From positions 186,001-250,000 of the forward strand of contig NW_026570333.1 in NCBI RefSeq assembly GCF_019649055.1: 64,000 bases of DNA, written 5' to 3'. Position numbers and translations under genes: made by a program. A model generated the notes under the pieces. That model was not told the origin of the DNA. It did not search any database and saw only the letters and a program-made list of their open reading frames with translations. Numbering within the stretch: the first letter of the stretch is position 1; each line of letters opens with the position of its first letter. This stretch comes from Paramacrobiotus metropolitanus (Eukaryota; Tardigrada; Eutardigrada; Parachela; Macrobiotidae). Shown piece after piece: positions 24,195-35,179 of this stretch.

Positions 24195-24754
24195 ATGGCC
24201 TCCAGCGTCCTGCGCGCCCTCTCCCGTCTCCCACTCCTCACGGCCACTCGCACGGTTCCCCCTTCTATCCTCCCCATCAGCAACTACTCCACCCGCCGTT
24301 TCCCCGCCCTGCACCAGGCCCCCACGCATCCCACCCCCCCCTCCTTATGCCCGCCGCCGCCCTGCAGCGGCAGCCGCGGCGACACATGGCCCGCCCGACA
24401 TACACGCGCGCCTTCTTCATGGACGTCATTATGCTCAATCTGCGGCTCTTCGACAAGATCGACCCCAACAAGTTGACACTGGATTCGCACTTCCACAAGG
24501 ATCTGGGACTGGATAGTCTGGACCATGTGGAGATCATCATGGCCGTGGAGGATGAGTACAGCTTCGAGATCCCGGATTCCGATGCGCAGAAACTCCTGAC
24601 TCCGCGGGCCATTGTCAATTATCTGTGTGATAAGTACGAGATTTATGAGAACATCCATAATTGGGATAAGGACGGGCCGACGAAGCCGAAGGTGGAGGAG
24701 TGTGCTCCGGAGGATCCCTGGGAGAAATCCGGGAAGAAGGGAGCGGCGCATTGA
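24195..24754 (+). CDS. NDUFAB1: Mitochondrial acyl carrier protein
   Basis: Mitochondrial matrix carrier for type II fatty-acid synthesis and a subunit of complex I. The acyl-carrier fold is clear in the frame ending at TGA 24752-24754: HKDLGLDSLDHVEIIMAVED, whose DSL serine is the 4'-phosphopantetheine site, then FEIPDSDAQKLLTPRAIV. ATG 24195 follows an acceptor (ttttgcag), so a 76-bp intron (24119-24194) splits the 5' leader. This ATG opens an ideal targeting peptide (MASSVLRALSRLPLL, then NYSTRR), but one frame away from the carrier domain. The switch falls at or near a run of eight C's at 24334-24341; one more C would join the frames. The carrier frame also has an ATG at 24179, but that start gives no targeting peptide. 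The C-terminal extension (EDPWEKSGKK) is lineage-specific. Confidence 0.88.
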
Positions 24755-25508
24755 ATGCATTTTATTCGTTATATTATTCCGCAGTTTGTCAGCTGTACAT
24801 TTGGGTCATTAAAATATGAATTACGGATGTGTACTATTACTATAATTATGAGAAAATTGGTAGGGAGAATGACGAAAACACAACTGGAATTCTCGCTGAC
24901 GTATGTATCTGTAGTTGTAATTTTATTATTTTATTAAATTAATGGAAAAAAATGGTGGCACGGTTGCTATTTTCACAATATTTTGGTACATTTTCCTTCC
25001 TGTAAAGGTTGCAGTTTTATTTGGCACGATGCTAAATTTATGATTTAAAAATTTAGCAGATTGACTGATGTGATTGAGTAGGAAATACGAACAGTAAAAA
25101 TGTACAATCTGCGACAAAAATGAAAAATCACTTTAATATTACAGTCTTCTAGAGGTAACCTTCGATATGGGCGGCTGCCGCATACACACCACAAAAAATA
25201 ATGAGCCCACCTGAAGTTCTGAACCGTCAAAAAGAAGTAAATTTCGTTTCGGAAACCTTATGTTTGGTTGTCTGGATTGGCTTTTGGGATGCCTTACTCT
25301 TCTGCTTCGTGGTTATAATTATTGGGGACGACGGAACTGTGATATTTAAGCGACACCTCGATTGTGCTGAGAAGGGACGGGATAGAGTCATTTGACTAGA
25401 AGATGTTCTGAACTTCATTATTTCACAGTTCACTCTTGACTTTGTCACTTTAGTGAATAATTTCCCGTACTCATACTGATCGATCCTGATTTGTCTGTGC
25501 TATCATTC
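24755..25508. other. Intergenic NDUFAB1 - ZNF830
   Basis: 3' region of NDUFAB1 and upstream region of ZNF830. No gene or repeat recognised. Confidence 0.55.
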
Positions 25509-27045
25509 ATGGCGCAGAAATCGGGATTATCCAAAGAAGACCTGCGCCGTTTGATGAAGGAGAAGTCCGCCAAGAAACTCGATTCACCCTTTGCCAAGTA
25601 CGTCCCAGTTTGTCATTCTACAACGTAACAACACTGGCAACTTCAGGTTGAGAATACAATGTGATTTTCTAACGCAGATACGACAATTCCGGCCAGCTGT
25701 ACTGTATCCTGTGTAAAGCCAGCGTGAAGAGTGAAGCTTCGTGGAAAGCTCATGAAAATGGTCGTCAGCATCAGCTGGTAGGTGCCATGACCAACAACTT
25801 TACAAATAACGCTTCGTTACAGTGTGCTGATTTTCTTAGGCCTTTGCTGCCACGAAAAACCCAGACGCAGCCAAAATCCGCGCCAAGCCCGCTGATCCTG
25901 TGTCATCAGCGTCGCCGGCTGCCAGTGCGGATTCTTCGCTGTCGGAACGGAAGCAGCGCGACGAGCCGCCTCCCAAGAAACCGAAAATCACCACATTGAC
26001 GAGGTTCGGTTTGCTGCTTTGCTGGCTTTAGAAGTTGTAAGAGTAATGTAAAATTGAACAAATATTTGGAGTTTTTGGATTTTTTTCTTGTTTATTTTGA
26101 TTTATTGTATTGCAAGTTATTATTTTTTTTATATTTGATTTATTGCATTTGTTATTTAAATCATAGATTTATTTTTTGATTGGATTTATGGTTTTATTGG
26201 ATTTATTGTGCAGCAACTGTTTTCATGATGTTGCAGAGAAATGGTGGATTCCATGGAGGTGGATGAAGCCCAGTCTGCCGGTTTACCTTCAGGTGTGTGA
26301 CGGAAAATTTACGAAAAATAGAAGTATTTTTTATGAAGTTTTCCAGTTGATTATTATTAATTTTCTCCCTTGAGTTGAATTTATGATGAATTCTTGTACG
26401 CGTTTTTCCTCTTGATAATTTATTAATCATTTGCCTGTCAATTTTTCTTTCTATTTTAACCCCTTTTATGGTCCACATGATTTTGTATTTTTGAAAATTA
26501 CAAAAAACATTTTCGTTCCTTTATAAAACATTGGTACATAAAAATCCGTCTGTATTTTCAAAAAAAGAATTAAATAAATTATTAATGGCAATTTTGTAGA
26601 TTTTTTCGACGCCCCTTCCATTCCCACCCCCTCGGAGGCGCCGACCCCCTCGGACCCCGTCGTCGAGGACACCTCCAGCGCCGTCCCCGACGATTTCTTC
26701 GACAAACCCACCAAGAACATCCGGCAGAAATTAGAGCGCGAGAAGCAGAAGCAGGAGGAGGAGGAGTGGTCCAAATTCCAGAAGGCCATCCACGAGGAGA
26801 GCCACAAATCCGCCATGGCCGTCGAGCAGGAGGACGAAGCGGCGCGGAAGCAGCGCGAGCTGGAGGAGATCGAGGAGCAGATGACGCGCTGGCAGAAGAT
26901 CCACGATCTGGAGATCAGACGGGAACAGGGCAAGGGCGCGGCGCCGGTCCCGGAGAAAAAGGGGGAGAGTGTCCGGGAGGACAGTGGGGAGGAGGACAGC
27001 GACGATGTGGATACGTTCGACTGGCGGAAACGCAAATTATGGTGA
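25509..27045 (+). CDS. ZNF830: Zinc finger protein 830
   Basis: Nuclear protein of the ZNF830 (CCDC16) family, tied to pre-mRNA splicing and genome stability. Five exons: 25509-25597, 25678-25777, 25840-26003, 26237-26292, 26600-27045; phases agree and give 284 residues, shorter than the human protein (372). Exon 1 has the family N-terminus (KEDLRRLMKEK..AKKLDSPFAKY). Exon 2 has the single C2H2-type finger LYCILCKASVKSEASWKAHENGRQH (C-x2-C, H-x5-H), split here only for reading. Exon 3 ends in a basic P-P-P-K-K-P-K signal. Exon 5 starts DFFD, carries the coiled coil IRQKLEREKQKQEEEEW through EEIEEQMTRWQK, and ends in a DWRKRKLW tail. Candidate poly(A) signals (AATAAA) lie near 27,189-27,197. 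Confidence 0.93.
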
Positions 27046-27668
27046 TTTCGATGGGAATTTCGCTGGATTCATGTTGATTTGTTGATGGGGCTATGTATTT
27101 TGTAGCGTTTAATTTTGTCAATTTACTGTGGGATATTCGCAGCGGTTTGACGCCTGTTGGCATCGTCAGTTACGTGAATGGCAACAAAAATAAAATAAAA
27201 CGCAGAATTTGTGGAAAATATTTTGCAAACATTAAAGAGAAAATTTATGCGATTTTTGTTATTAATTTTATGTATATTAACGATTTTATTAATTTATTTT
27301 CATGCATATACGTATACTAGTATTATTACTCTTAGATATTTTTTAATTTTATTATTAATGGATTGAGTAAATTTGAGCTTTTCACATTTTGTTTTTAAGT
27401 AATTTATTTTACTTCATTTTGTTATGCTGAACGCCGACTGAATGCAAGGTCCCATTCGATGTCTTAAAACTTGAAGAAATATCGAAAATGCGTGTCTCGT
27501 ATATTTATCATGGCATTTATACGCGGGACATTTTCGAAAGATTTAGCAGCGAAATTCTTCGTTGTACTTTAGAAGCGGCAAGCTGCACTGAACAGCCGCA
27601 CAGCGTTGCGGTAAAACAGTGCCATTTTATCAGTTGCTGCGATAGGAAAAGCATGGTAAAGTATCAGA
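27046..27668. other. Intergenic, ZNF830 to tRNA
   Basis: A/T-rich, with no gene seen. It should contain the ZNF830 3' UTR. Confidence 0.55.
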
Positions 27669-27752
27669 GGCGATGTGGCCGAGCGGTCTAAGGCGTTGGT
27701 TTCAGGTACCAATCTACTTCGGTAGGCGTGGGTTCAAATCCCACCGTCGTCA
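27669..27752 (+). tRNA. tRNA-Leu (CAG)
   Basis: An 84-nt cloverleaf. The 7-bp acceptor stem pairs GGCGATG with CGTCGTC (two G-U pairs), with discriminator A. Box A reads TGGCCGAGCGG and box B reads GGTTCAAATCC. The anticodon stem TTGGT/ACCAA frames loop TTCAGGT with anticodon CAG. The long variable arm (TCTACTTCGGTAGGC) is the class II feature of leucine tRNAs. No intron; CCA is not encoded. Confidence 0.97.
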
Positions 27753-27754
27753 GA

Positions 27755-27760
27755 TTTTTT
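27755..27760 (+). terminator. RNA polymerase III T-run
   Basis: Six T's two bases after the tRNA end. Confidence 0.9.
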
Positions 27761-28279
27761 GCTTTTTTTATGTCATCCAGACTTCTGTTCTGGCTGTATT
27801 CGTTTTTGGGAAGTGAATACCTCTATTGTCGTTTGGTTTTAAGACGTGTTTTAAAGTGGCCAGTGTTATTACGTACAAATGAAGCTACGCCCTTTAAACG
27901 ACTGTTTCAAATACGTGTAAGTACTTCGCCTTTTGAATACGTGTACTTTGCCAGCAGAAGACACAGACTGTGGTTGTATTTTTAATGCTTGAATTTTAAA
28001 CTGTAAAAATATTAATAGTGTATCTGTGCTTCCCACTACTGAAAAAATCAAAAATTCATAATTATAGAATACTATTTAACCTGTACGTATATTTTCGAAT
28101 GTTGTTACATTTACCGCTCCAGCGGCACGTTAAAGTCAAAAGTGGCATTCATGCCGTATTAGTCTGAATTTTATTGACGTTTAGTTTCGTACGCTAATGA
28201 GTTGGTACTTGGTACTGTATTCTGACTATGACCTGTATTGTCCAGTACCCTGTAAAAGGAAGAACTATCAACTATATAT

Positions 28280-28869
28280 ACGAGGACATTTGGGTGCTGT
28301 GAACATACCCTTCACGATTAGGGTGCGATGAACACCCGGGAACTAACTTTACACAAAATTTTATTTTGACAAAAATGTTATATCCAAGTATTTATTTTTC
28401 TCGGTTTCGACAAATTACATTCCACAAAAAATTATCGTATCTTCAAACCACATTTTATAAGATCATAGTGCTTCCCAATTTTGAGTCACAGAACAGAAAT
28501 TCCTTCCTGACATGGCTTGACTGCTGCGTCCATAGCATCATTATGACAAGCTCTGGCGACTACATTCATAGCTGATAGCTGATATTTGTGGACAGGTAGA
28601 TTTAGTACACGTAGCAAATCAGAATAATTAGTAAAAAAAGAAAAACAAACATCATTACAACAAATCTAGAACAACAAGATAGTGGAAATAAACAAATATG
28701 TGGGAGTACTTGTACAGTCGTACTCGTACTGGATGCTGTGCGTTTTAAACTTGGATTTATTTTTAAAATTCCGACCGTGATGTTAGTAGCGTTGCGAGCT
28801 GCAGAGCAGTCGGGTGTTCATCGCACCCTAATCGTGAAGGGTATGTTCACAGCACCCAAATGTCCGCGT
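28280..28869. mobile_element. Element with 59-bp terminal inverted repeats
   Basis: Arms 28280-28338 and 28811-28869 are reverse complements with one mismatch. The interior (about 470 bp) has no convincing ORF. Target duplication not clear; similarity may extend a little outward. Confidence 0.75.
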
Positions 28870-29739
28870 ATGGAACTTATATCGTTTGTCCACCACAGAA
28901 GACATGTTTACGGTGGAAGTACACCCACCAGCGCTTTCGTTAACCATGCAAAATTTTAAAAGAATATTGCCACATGTCGGCAGATCCGGCTGCTACAAAT
29001 CCAAATATTCCAGAGTGTCGAGTACGGATGCAGCGGAAAATCTTTGCTCAGCATCATCCCGCAAACAGTTCTCGATTAATTCCCGAATACCTTGATGCGT
29101 ACTCCGATCGATCACCGGTCTAAATCCGCCCTTCACCTTGAAAACAACCGTCATAGAGGATACCTTCTCAGTAATTTGAAAGCTTTCCTTCGTATCGCCC
29201 TTTTCCAGCCATTGATCTGTAGTGCCCAAATGGCTGTTGACCAGGGCAATAAGGATACAACCCATGCTCCATACATCCGTTTTTCTACCAGGTCGGGCTG
29301 TCGCTTCTGTCTGGAGAACATACCCGGCCATTTCGGGTGACATGTACGGTGCAGTATATAATAAGCGGTTGGGGTCTTTGCTAGTGGTGTAACTGTGCTC
29401 CATGAAGACGCTGGTGTCCAGATCTCCAATGAACAGATGGTACTCCTCTGTGCTAGTCTTTCGCAGGAGCACGTTAGCCGGTTTCATATCGGTGTGTGTG
29501 ATATCATTTGCATGGAGAAATACCAGACCCCTCGTGATTTGCTTCCCGAAGTCGGCCCCACTGCTGAGTTGGAGCTTCTCGCCTTTTCCCTTTAAATCTT
29601 TCAGCAGCGATCGCGAGTCGCGATCTATTAATTCGCAGAACCAAAATGAAATTCGGTTTTCTCAAAATTCCGCCGTCTTAACTTAGGGTGACCGAAAAAC
29701 CGAAGTACAGGTATAGACAACTTTGTACACGAAAACTTC

Positions 29740-30410
29740 TCTGGGCGTACTTTTTTACAGTTTTTTTCCCTCGCATGAATCCTCACAGCATCCCAACGTA
29801 TCTATTTTACTTGTTGTTATATTATGTTCATTGCCGTATCCCAACCGTATCATTTACGTATCCCAAAAAAAACTTAAGAAAACCAAAGTAAATGACGGGA
29901 TATGGAGGATTCACGAAGGATACTGCGAGAATATCGTGGGACGCGCTGGTTAAAAAGAATGACCTCATTAACAATATTCGCCAGACTTGCAGAATAGTAA
30001 GTGATGTTCGGATGCGTATCACCTTCGAAAGACACAGTATCTCTACCGTATTCGATATGTATCCTGCTGAATACAACTTTGGGGGTGTTAGTACATACAG
30101 ACTGTACCTGCCTGCACTACTGCAGCATCCCAACGTATCTTTACGTATCCTTACTGTACTTGTATCCGTTAAGTATCTTTCTAGTATCTAGGTAGTTCTT
30201 TTAGGTTATTAAAACATAATCTTCGGGATACATAAAGAATTAGGTAAGTGTAGAGATACGATGAGATACGTTACGTTAGTGGTCAAACAAAAGTAGAAAA
30301 TTTGGAGGATACATACATGAAAGATACGTAGCGGATGCTGTCGGATATGGTGGGATACTGTGGATACAAGCAAAACACATGCCCGGAAAAAGTTAACGTG
30401 TACTATCGTG
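29740..30410. mobile_element. GTATCC-rich dispersed element, copy 1
   Basis: In the last kinase intron. The left half is studded with gtatcc and the right half with its complement ggatac, so the whole is loosely palindromic. A second copy at about 58,480-59,200 shares aacttaagaaaacc, gcgct..ttaaaaagaatg and ggatactgtggatac. Boundaries approximate. Confidence 0.65.
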
Positions 30411-30657
30411 CCACAGATGTAATAGAAGGCTGCAGAGCGGGCTACAACCAGTGATAACAGAGCGGACATGCACGGATATCACTTTGTGTTACCATTTGGG
30501 TCCGCTATCGGATCATCTGGCCGGCTGGCCTTCTCTTCGAAAAAATTGCTTTTATCAAGTAAATGCACGACACCATTCCGAACCTGGAGCGTAATCCATC
30601 ATGATTTGAACGAAACTTCCATATGGCATCGGCTCGCTGACGACATCGTGATAGCGA

Positions 30658-31231
30658 CAATGTTGCTTTACTTAGTAAACAGTAAGTAAACTGGCAGTAA
30701 ACAGTAAACCGTAGCCTAATATTAAACAGTAAATAAACAGTAACGTTTTTTGAGAATAGTAACAGTAAAAGTAAGTAAAGATTTTGGGCTGACAGTAAAC
30801 AGTAAGTAAACAGTAAAGGAAAATTTTTAGTTTTGTTACTACGATTTTTACTGGAATTTTCAGAGATTTCAACCGAAAACTGCTTGTTACCTTCGCGCTT
30901 CGCGCGAAATTTGTCTGCTTGTGGCGAAATTTATCGCCAAAATCCAAATGAGCAAGGCCGACCTGCAGTTGTTGCACTGCGCAGTGTGAACTCATGCCGT
31001 ACACCGTGTAACTTTCCGTGGTATAACAATTTTCTTGATTGAAATTTTTGGCTGGCAAAAAGTATTACTGAGTAATACTGGTTTACTTAGTAAAGTAAAT
31101 TTTGAGGCGAACAGTAAACAGTAAATAAACAGTAAAGGTTTGGGCAGAAAAACAGTAACAGTAAAGTAAAACAAAAGTTTGCGACAGTAAACAGTAAGTA
31201 AAGTTCCAAAACTGACAGTAAAGCAACACTG
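30658..31231. mobile_element. hAT-type element inside kinase exon (574 bp)
   Basis: Terminal repeats CA(A/G)TGTTGCTTTACT, with an exact 8-bp duplication GATAGCGA at 30650-30657 and 31232-31239. The interior is made of aacagtaagtaa subrepeats. Without the element and one duplication, the kinase frame runs on unbroken across the site, so the insertion interrupts coding sequence. Confidence 0.9.
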
Positions 31232-32508
31232 GATAGCGAACAACATTTTCGTGTCGCAGTTTCAACACACGTCCCCACTTGGAATCTCCTGTTGCTAATG
31301 CGTGAGAGTCACGTGGTGATAAACTGGTTACATCGTAAATCTGCTTGATCGCGACGACATCGGGTCCTCGATAGTCACCAGAAACCTTAACAACTGCTTT
31401 GAAAACTGTGGCACACCCGCCGTGCCCAATCCAGTCGGCTTTTTTATCATACTCTAGCACAGTGCGGCCAAAGCGAATAATTTCGGTTCTTTCTGGGGCG
31501 TCGCTAGCAGGCGTTTGTGAGCTGCTATTTGGCGTTTTACTGTCCGTGGCAGTTGGACTATTTTCAAGCTGTTCGTCGTAACAATGCGTCTGCAGTCTTT
31601 TAACAGAAAGGTCAGCGATTTCGTTTAAGAGAGAAGAGGCAGATAACCGCTTGCTGGCGTCCCACTGCAAGCAACGCCGAATGCATGCCGCCAAATCCTT
31701 TGGTATGTCGCTGCTGATGAATGGAACATAGCCATCAATGATTAACTCTGCCTACGTGCCATTAGAGATATAACTTCCAGCGTGTTTGATTTCTCCTTTG
31801 TATATCAATCGCTTCGTGGTAACGCGCTGCCAACATTCAGCCATTTCTAGTATAATGCAGCCCAAACTCCAAATGTCAATTTTTCGTCCTGGAATATTTG
31901 TTTTCAACTGTGTAAATTTTCTTAACATTTCGGGCGCCATGTAACGTAGGGTACCGCACAAATGAGAAATGTCTGCAGAACAAGTCTCGCTCCCTTTCGT
32001 ACGGACGACGTCGTCCAGCTTACCGATCACAAGCTCTTCCTGGCAGTTTTGCAAGCTGTTTACAAGAATGGTTGCCGGTTTTAAGTCGCCATGTATAATG
32101 TTTTCCCGATGTAAGTATTCTAGTCCTCGGGTTATGTGCTCTGCGAATCGGATGACTTTTTCATAACTGATTAAGGAGTTGTTTGTCCAGGCTTCTCGTA
32201 AAAATGATGCAAGATCGCCTACAACATACAGATACGGATCATACGGTACACAACAAGCTTGCATTTATTAATTGCACGACAGCCTTGTTGCTCTTCTTTA
32301 ACCTTTGTGGTAATCCATTGCCAGCTCCACTGTTATTCCGTGGGGCGCTTTAATGACGGAAATCTTGTGGTGAAGCACAATATGCTTGTGCACCAGTCTT
32401 GTGAGCATCCGCAGTCCTGCTACAGCTTCAGTCCACTTTTCGTGGTCTGAATCGTCGGATAAACGTATCACTTTGACAGCTATCACATCTGATCCAATGT
32501 ACAATGTA

Positions 32509-32661
32509 GGACTAAATGGTCGCATAGCCCCATACCCAGCATTCTGTACGCAAGCGGTGCAGTGCACTTGTACGAAACGGATATTTTGAACTCACTCGTA
32601 CAGTGTACTGCGCTGCATGCGTGCTGAATGTGGAGATGTTGGGTATGCGACCATTTTGTCC
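32509..32661. mobile_element. 153-bp TA-flanked MITE filling an intron
   Basis: Imperfect full-length hairpin. Termini GGAC(T/A)AAATGGTCGCATA are flanked by TA at 32507-32508 and 32662-32663, as in Tc1/mariner-type MITEs. It makes up all but about 30 bp of the 184-bp kinase intron 32489-32672. Confidence 0.8.
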
Positions 32662-32829
32662 TAAGCTGTAACCACTACGTTTTGTAACTTCGGCTCTGTA
32701 AACAACGCCAATAGTTTCGCGTCCAATAAAATCTTCATGTGAATAGTGGTATTGTATAGGATGGCCGAATTCTTCGACTCCGACGACATGGCTGGAAGCT
32801 TTATTCCCCATATTGTAAAACTTCATAAA

Positions 32830-34155
32830 ACAATTGATTCATCAATCCGTTTGAAATAATTTGCATTAGTCGGTGAGCTGTTTTTGCCAGATATTGAAAA
32901 TGCTGAAATGCACAGGCTCTTTTTACGGTGACTGTAAGGAATCCATACTGTGTGGCCCACACGGTGTGGGCTACAGTTGCTTGGAACTGCAGAAACCAGC
33001 GTATTAAATACAGAATGATGCGTTATCAAAATAGCACGTGATATCATAATAAGCCGGTTAAAGTGATTATCACTCGTAGAATGTAGCTAACGTAGCATTC
33101 CTAACTTAGCTAGTTATAGAAATAAACCGGTATCTCTGTACGTAAAGAGTACAGTATAAACTGTATAATGAGGCAGCTCAGTGGTGACTCCAAAGTCTAA
33201 ACTGTCATGAGTTTGATAATAAGGAGTAAGGACCGCTAACAAAATGCGTTTTTACCGCTACGGGAGCTCAATACGCGCAACTCAACTTAGATATTAAATT
33301 TTGTTGACTTTCTAGCGATTTTGTAATGAAACAGTCTGTCAGCCGTATGTACATACATTCACTGTTAATAAGATTTTACTTATACTATAATACATGTATC
33401 GACCATCTTCTCTTGCCTCTGCAGCTGTATAACATAAAACCCGTAAGGAATGCATACCCGTACAGTAGCTATTAATAATTTACGATGCCAAACCACCTTT
33501 TTGTTTACTCCGGTACGATAATTCGATACAGCACACGATATCAGACTAGCAGTCTTGTAACACTTCCGATGAGAGGAGGTGTCTGGTGTTTGGTTAGCTG
33601 CAGCCTGAACAGGGCGGTTGCTGATCCACAATACAAGTGGTCAATTAACGAGGACACGAGCGGCATCGTACCAAGTGCTTCAGTAGGGCAAAGGTAAATT
33701 AATAGATGTTAAGAAAGTGTCTTGAAAAGTAAAAACGACAACTGCGAGTTCATACCCACAAGGTAATTTTGGTGTATGCACAACGGTGTGTTGCACAACG
33801 GTACATCGAAGTGATTGAACGGTACCGAACTCCAGTAGTTTTCTAACTTTTCTTTGTCCTGAAAATGTTGCCGGTGCATGTGTTTTCAAGCGGCCTGAAG
33901 CAGGGAAAATGCAGAGTCCATCTGCGCGAGATTAATAATTCATGTTCTGTCACGAGCAAATACCGACTATACCACTATGCGAAGTCCGTAGCTGTGCAGG
34001 CACAGATGATTTTCGGGGATACAGTACGAGTATATTTGCCACGCTATTAATTTAGACCTTTATACTTACGAGTTGCGTACATACCTTCAAGTGCCAAGGG
34101 CAAACTCACATATTACTGTACTTTTATAAAAAAACACGGAAACGTGGGATTATTA
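32830..34155. other. Intergenic upstream of kinase
   Basis: No gene recognised. Downstream exons expected for the F-box-family copy that ends at 34,162 (minus) are not found here, so that copy seems to be exon 1 only. Confidence 0.5.
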
Positions 34156-35179
34156 ACTAACCGGCGTCCCAGGGTATGTTTTCGCTGGCACGAAATCGTC
34201 CAACCCCGATGGCCGGGAGATTCATCCGGCTGGCCAGATGTGTGTCCAGCACTTGCGATAACAGTGTCGCCGTCTCCTGCACCGTCTCCGCGATGGTGTT
34301 AACATTGGTGGTAATGAACATGCAGCCATCCCGTTCGATGCGCAGATGAAAGCGATGGCAGTCGTGCAGATCGAACAAATCCGGTCAGCGCTGAAAAGCC
34401 TCGCGAAGGTGCCTGATAATGCGGAACTTGTCAGAGGCATCGGTTAGAAGATTCTGCGCCCTGGCGAAGGGAACGAAGTGTTTAGTGTAGAGCAAGCCTC
34501 TGCGGCGCTTCAGCAACGGCGGGCCACTGGGCGGCAACCGACCGGCAATTTGGCCACCCTCCACCAGTTCAGGCGGGGCGTTCGTGCTGGACGCACTGGA
34601 TTGGAGGGGAAAAAAAGGTTTGATGTAAAACATCTCACAAGTTTGGCAACCGAAAAGGCCGCCCCACAGGACGGCGGGTCGGAAGCGCCACGGCCCGTGG
34701 TCTTCATCCCGCATTGCAGCGTACACTAGAACATTGCGGCAGCCTGGGTAGTTGTGTGTCCGATCATCCCAGAAGGACGGCAGTGGCCAGATGTTTTCCT
34801 TGTGTATCCACCGCGTCGTGGCCTTTATACTGTCAAAGTGAATGAGAGCGTTGTCGCCGTCCATATCCTGAATGTATCCCAGCCACCACGTGCCGTCAGC
34901 GATGCAGACGACGACGGTGTCCTGGTAGATGATCTGGGTGGCATCCGCTAACAGCGATCACAACTGTGACCGGCAAAAATGTCCCCCCTGTCCCCCCGGA
35001 CATTTTTGCCGTGTCCCCCCTGCCACCATCTCCAAAACCGTAACCCTTGGCACAGAATGTACATGGGGACCTACAACGGAAAGCTGATTTTCAGGTCAAT
35101 CGGTGACCTTTGAAAAGCTGCCACCAGCGTTACCACAGCGTTACCTGTCTAAAACAACTGAGGGACACTGGTTACCGTA

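Larger units (their letters stand above)
28993..32811 (-). pseudogene. Double protein-kinase gene, disrupted
   Basis: Two kinase domains lie in one minus-strand gene. Start ATG 32811 gives MGNKASS, an N-myristoylation-type start. Exon A 32811-32673 carries the Gly loop (IGRETIGVVY). Exon B 32488-32303 has the VIAVK lysine. Exon C starts at 32218 and continues to 31232; it includes HGDLKP for HRD, GKLDD for DFG, MAPE and the DIWSLGC helix. A TAG at 31752-31754 breaks the frame, which reopens at once. Domain 2 has G-H-G-G-C-A-T-V-F and VVAIK, then is cut by a hAT element after RHENVVRY. It resumes from 30657 to 30584 (IMMDYAP). Exon D 29624-28993 holds HTDMKPANVLL, GDLD for DFG, SPEM and DVWSMGC. 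Domain 1 lacks the DFG aspartate, so it would be a pseudokinase even when intact. All junction phases fit. Lineage-specific kinase; substrate unknown. Confidence 0.8.

Noticed and set aside
24277-24760. Minus-strand ORFs opposite NDUFAB1
   Set aside because: Shadow frames of a GC-rich coding exon.
26466-27035. Minus-strand 189-codon Ser-rich ORF
   Set aside because: Antisense of ZNF830 exon 5.
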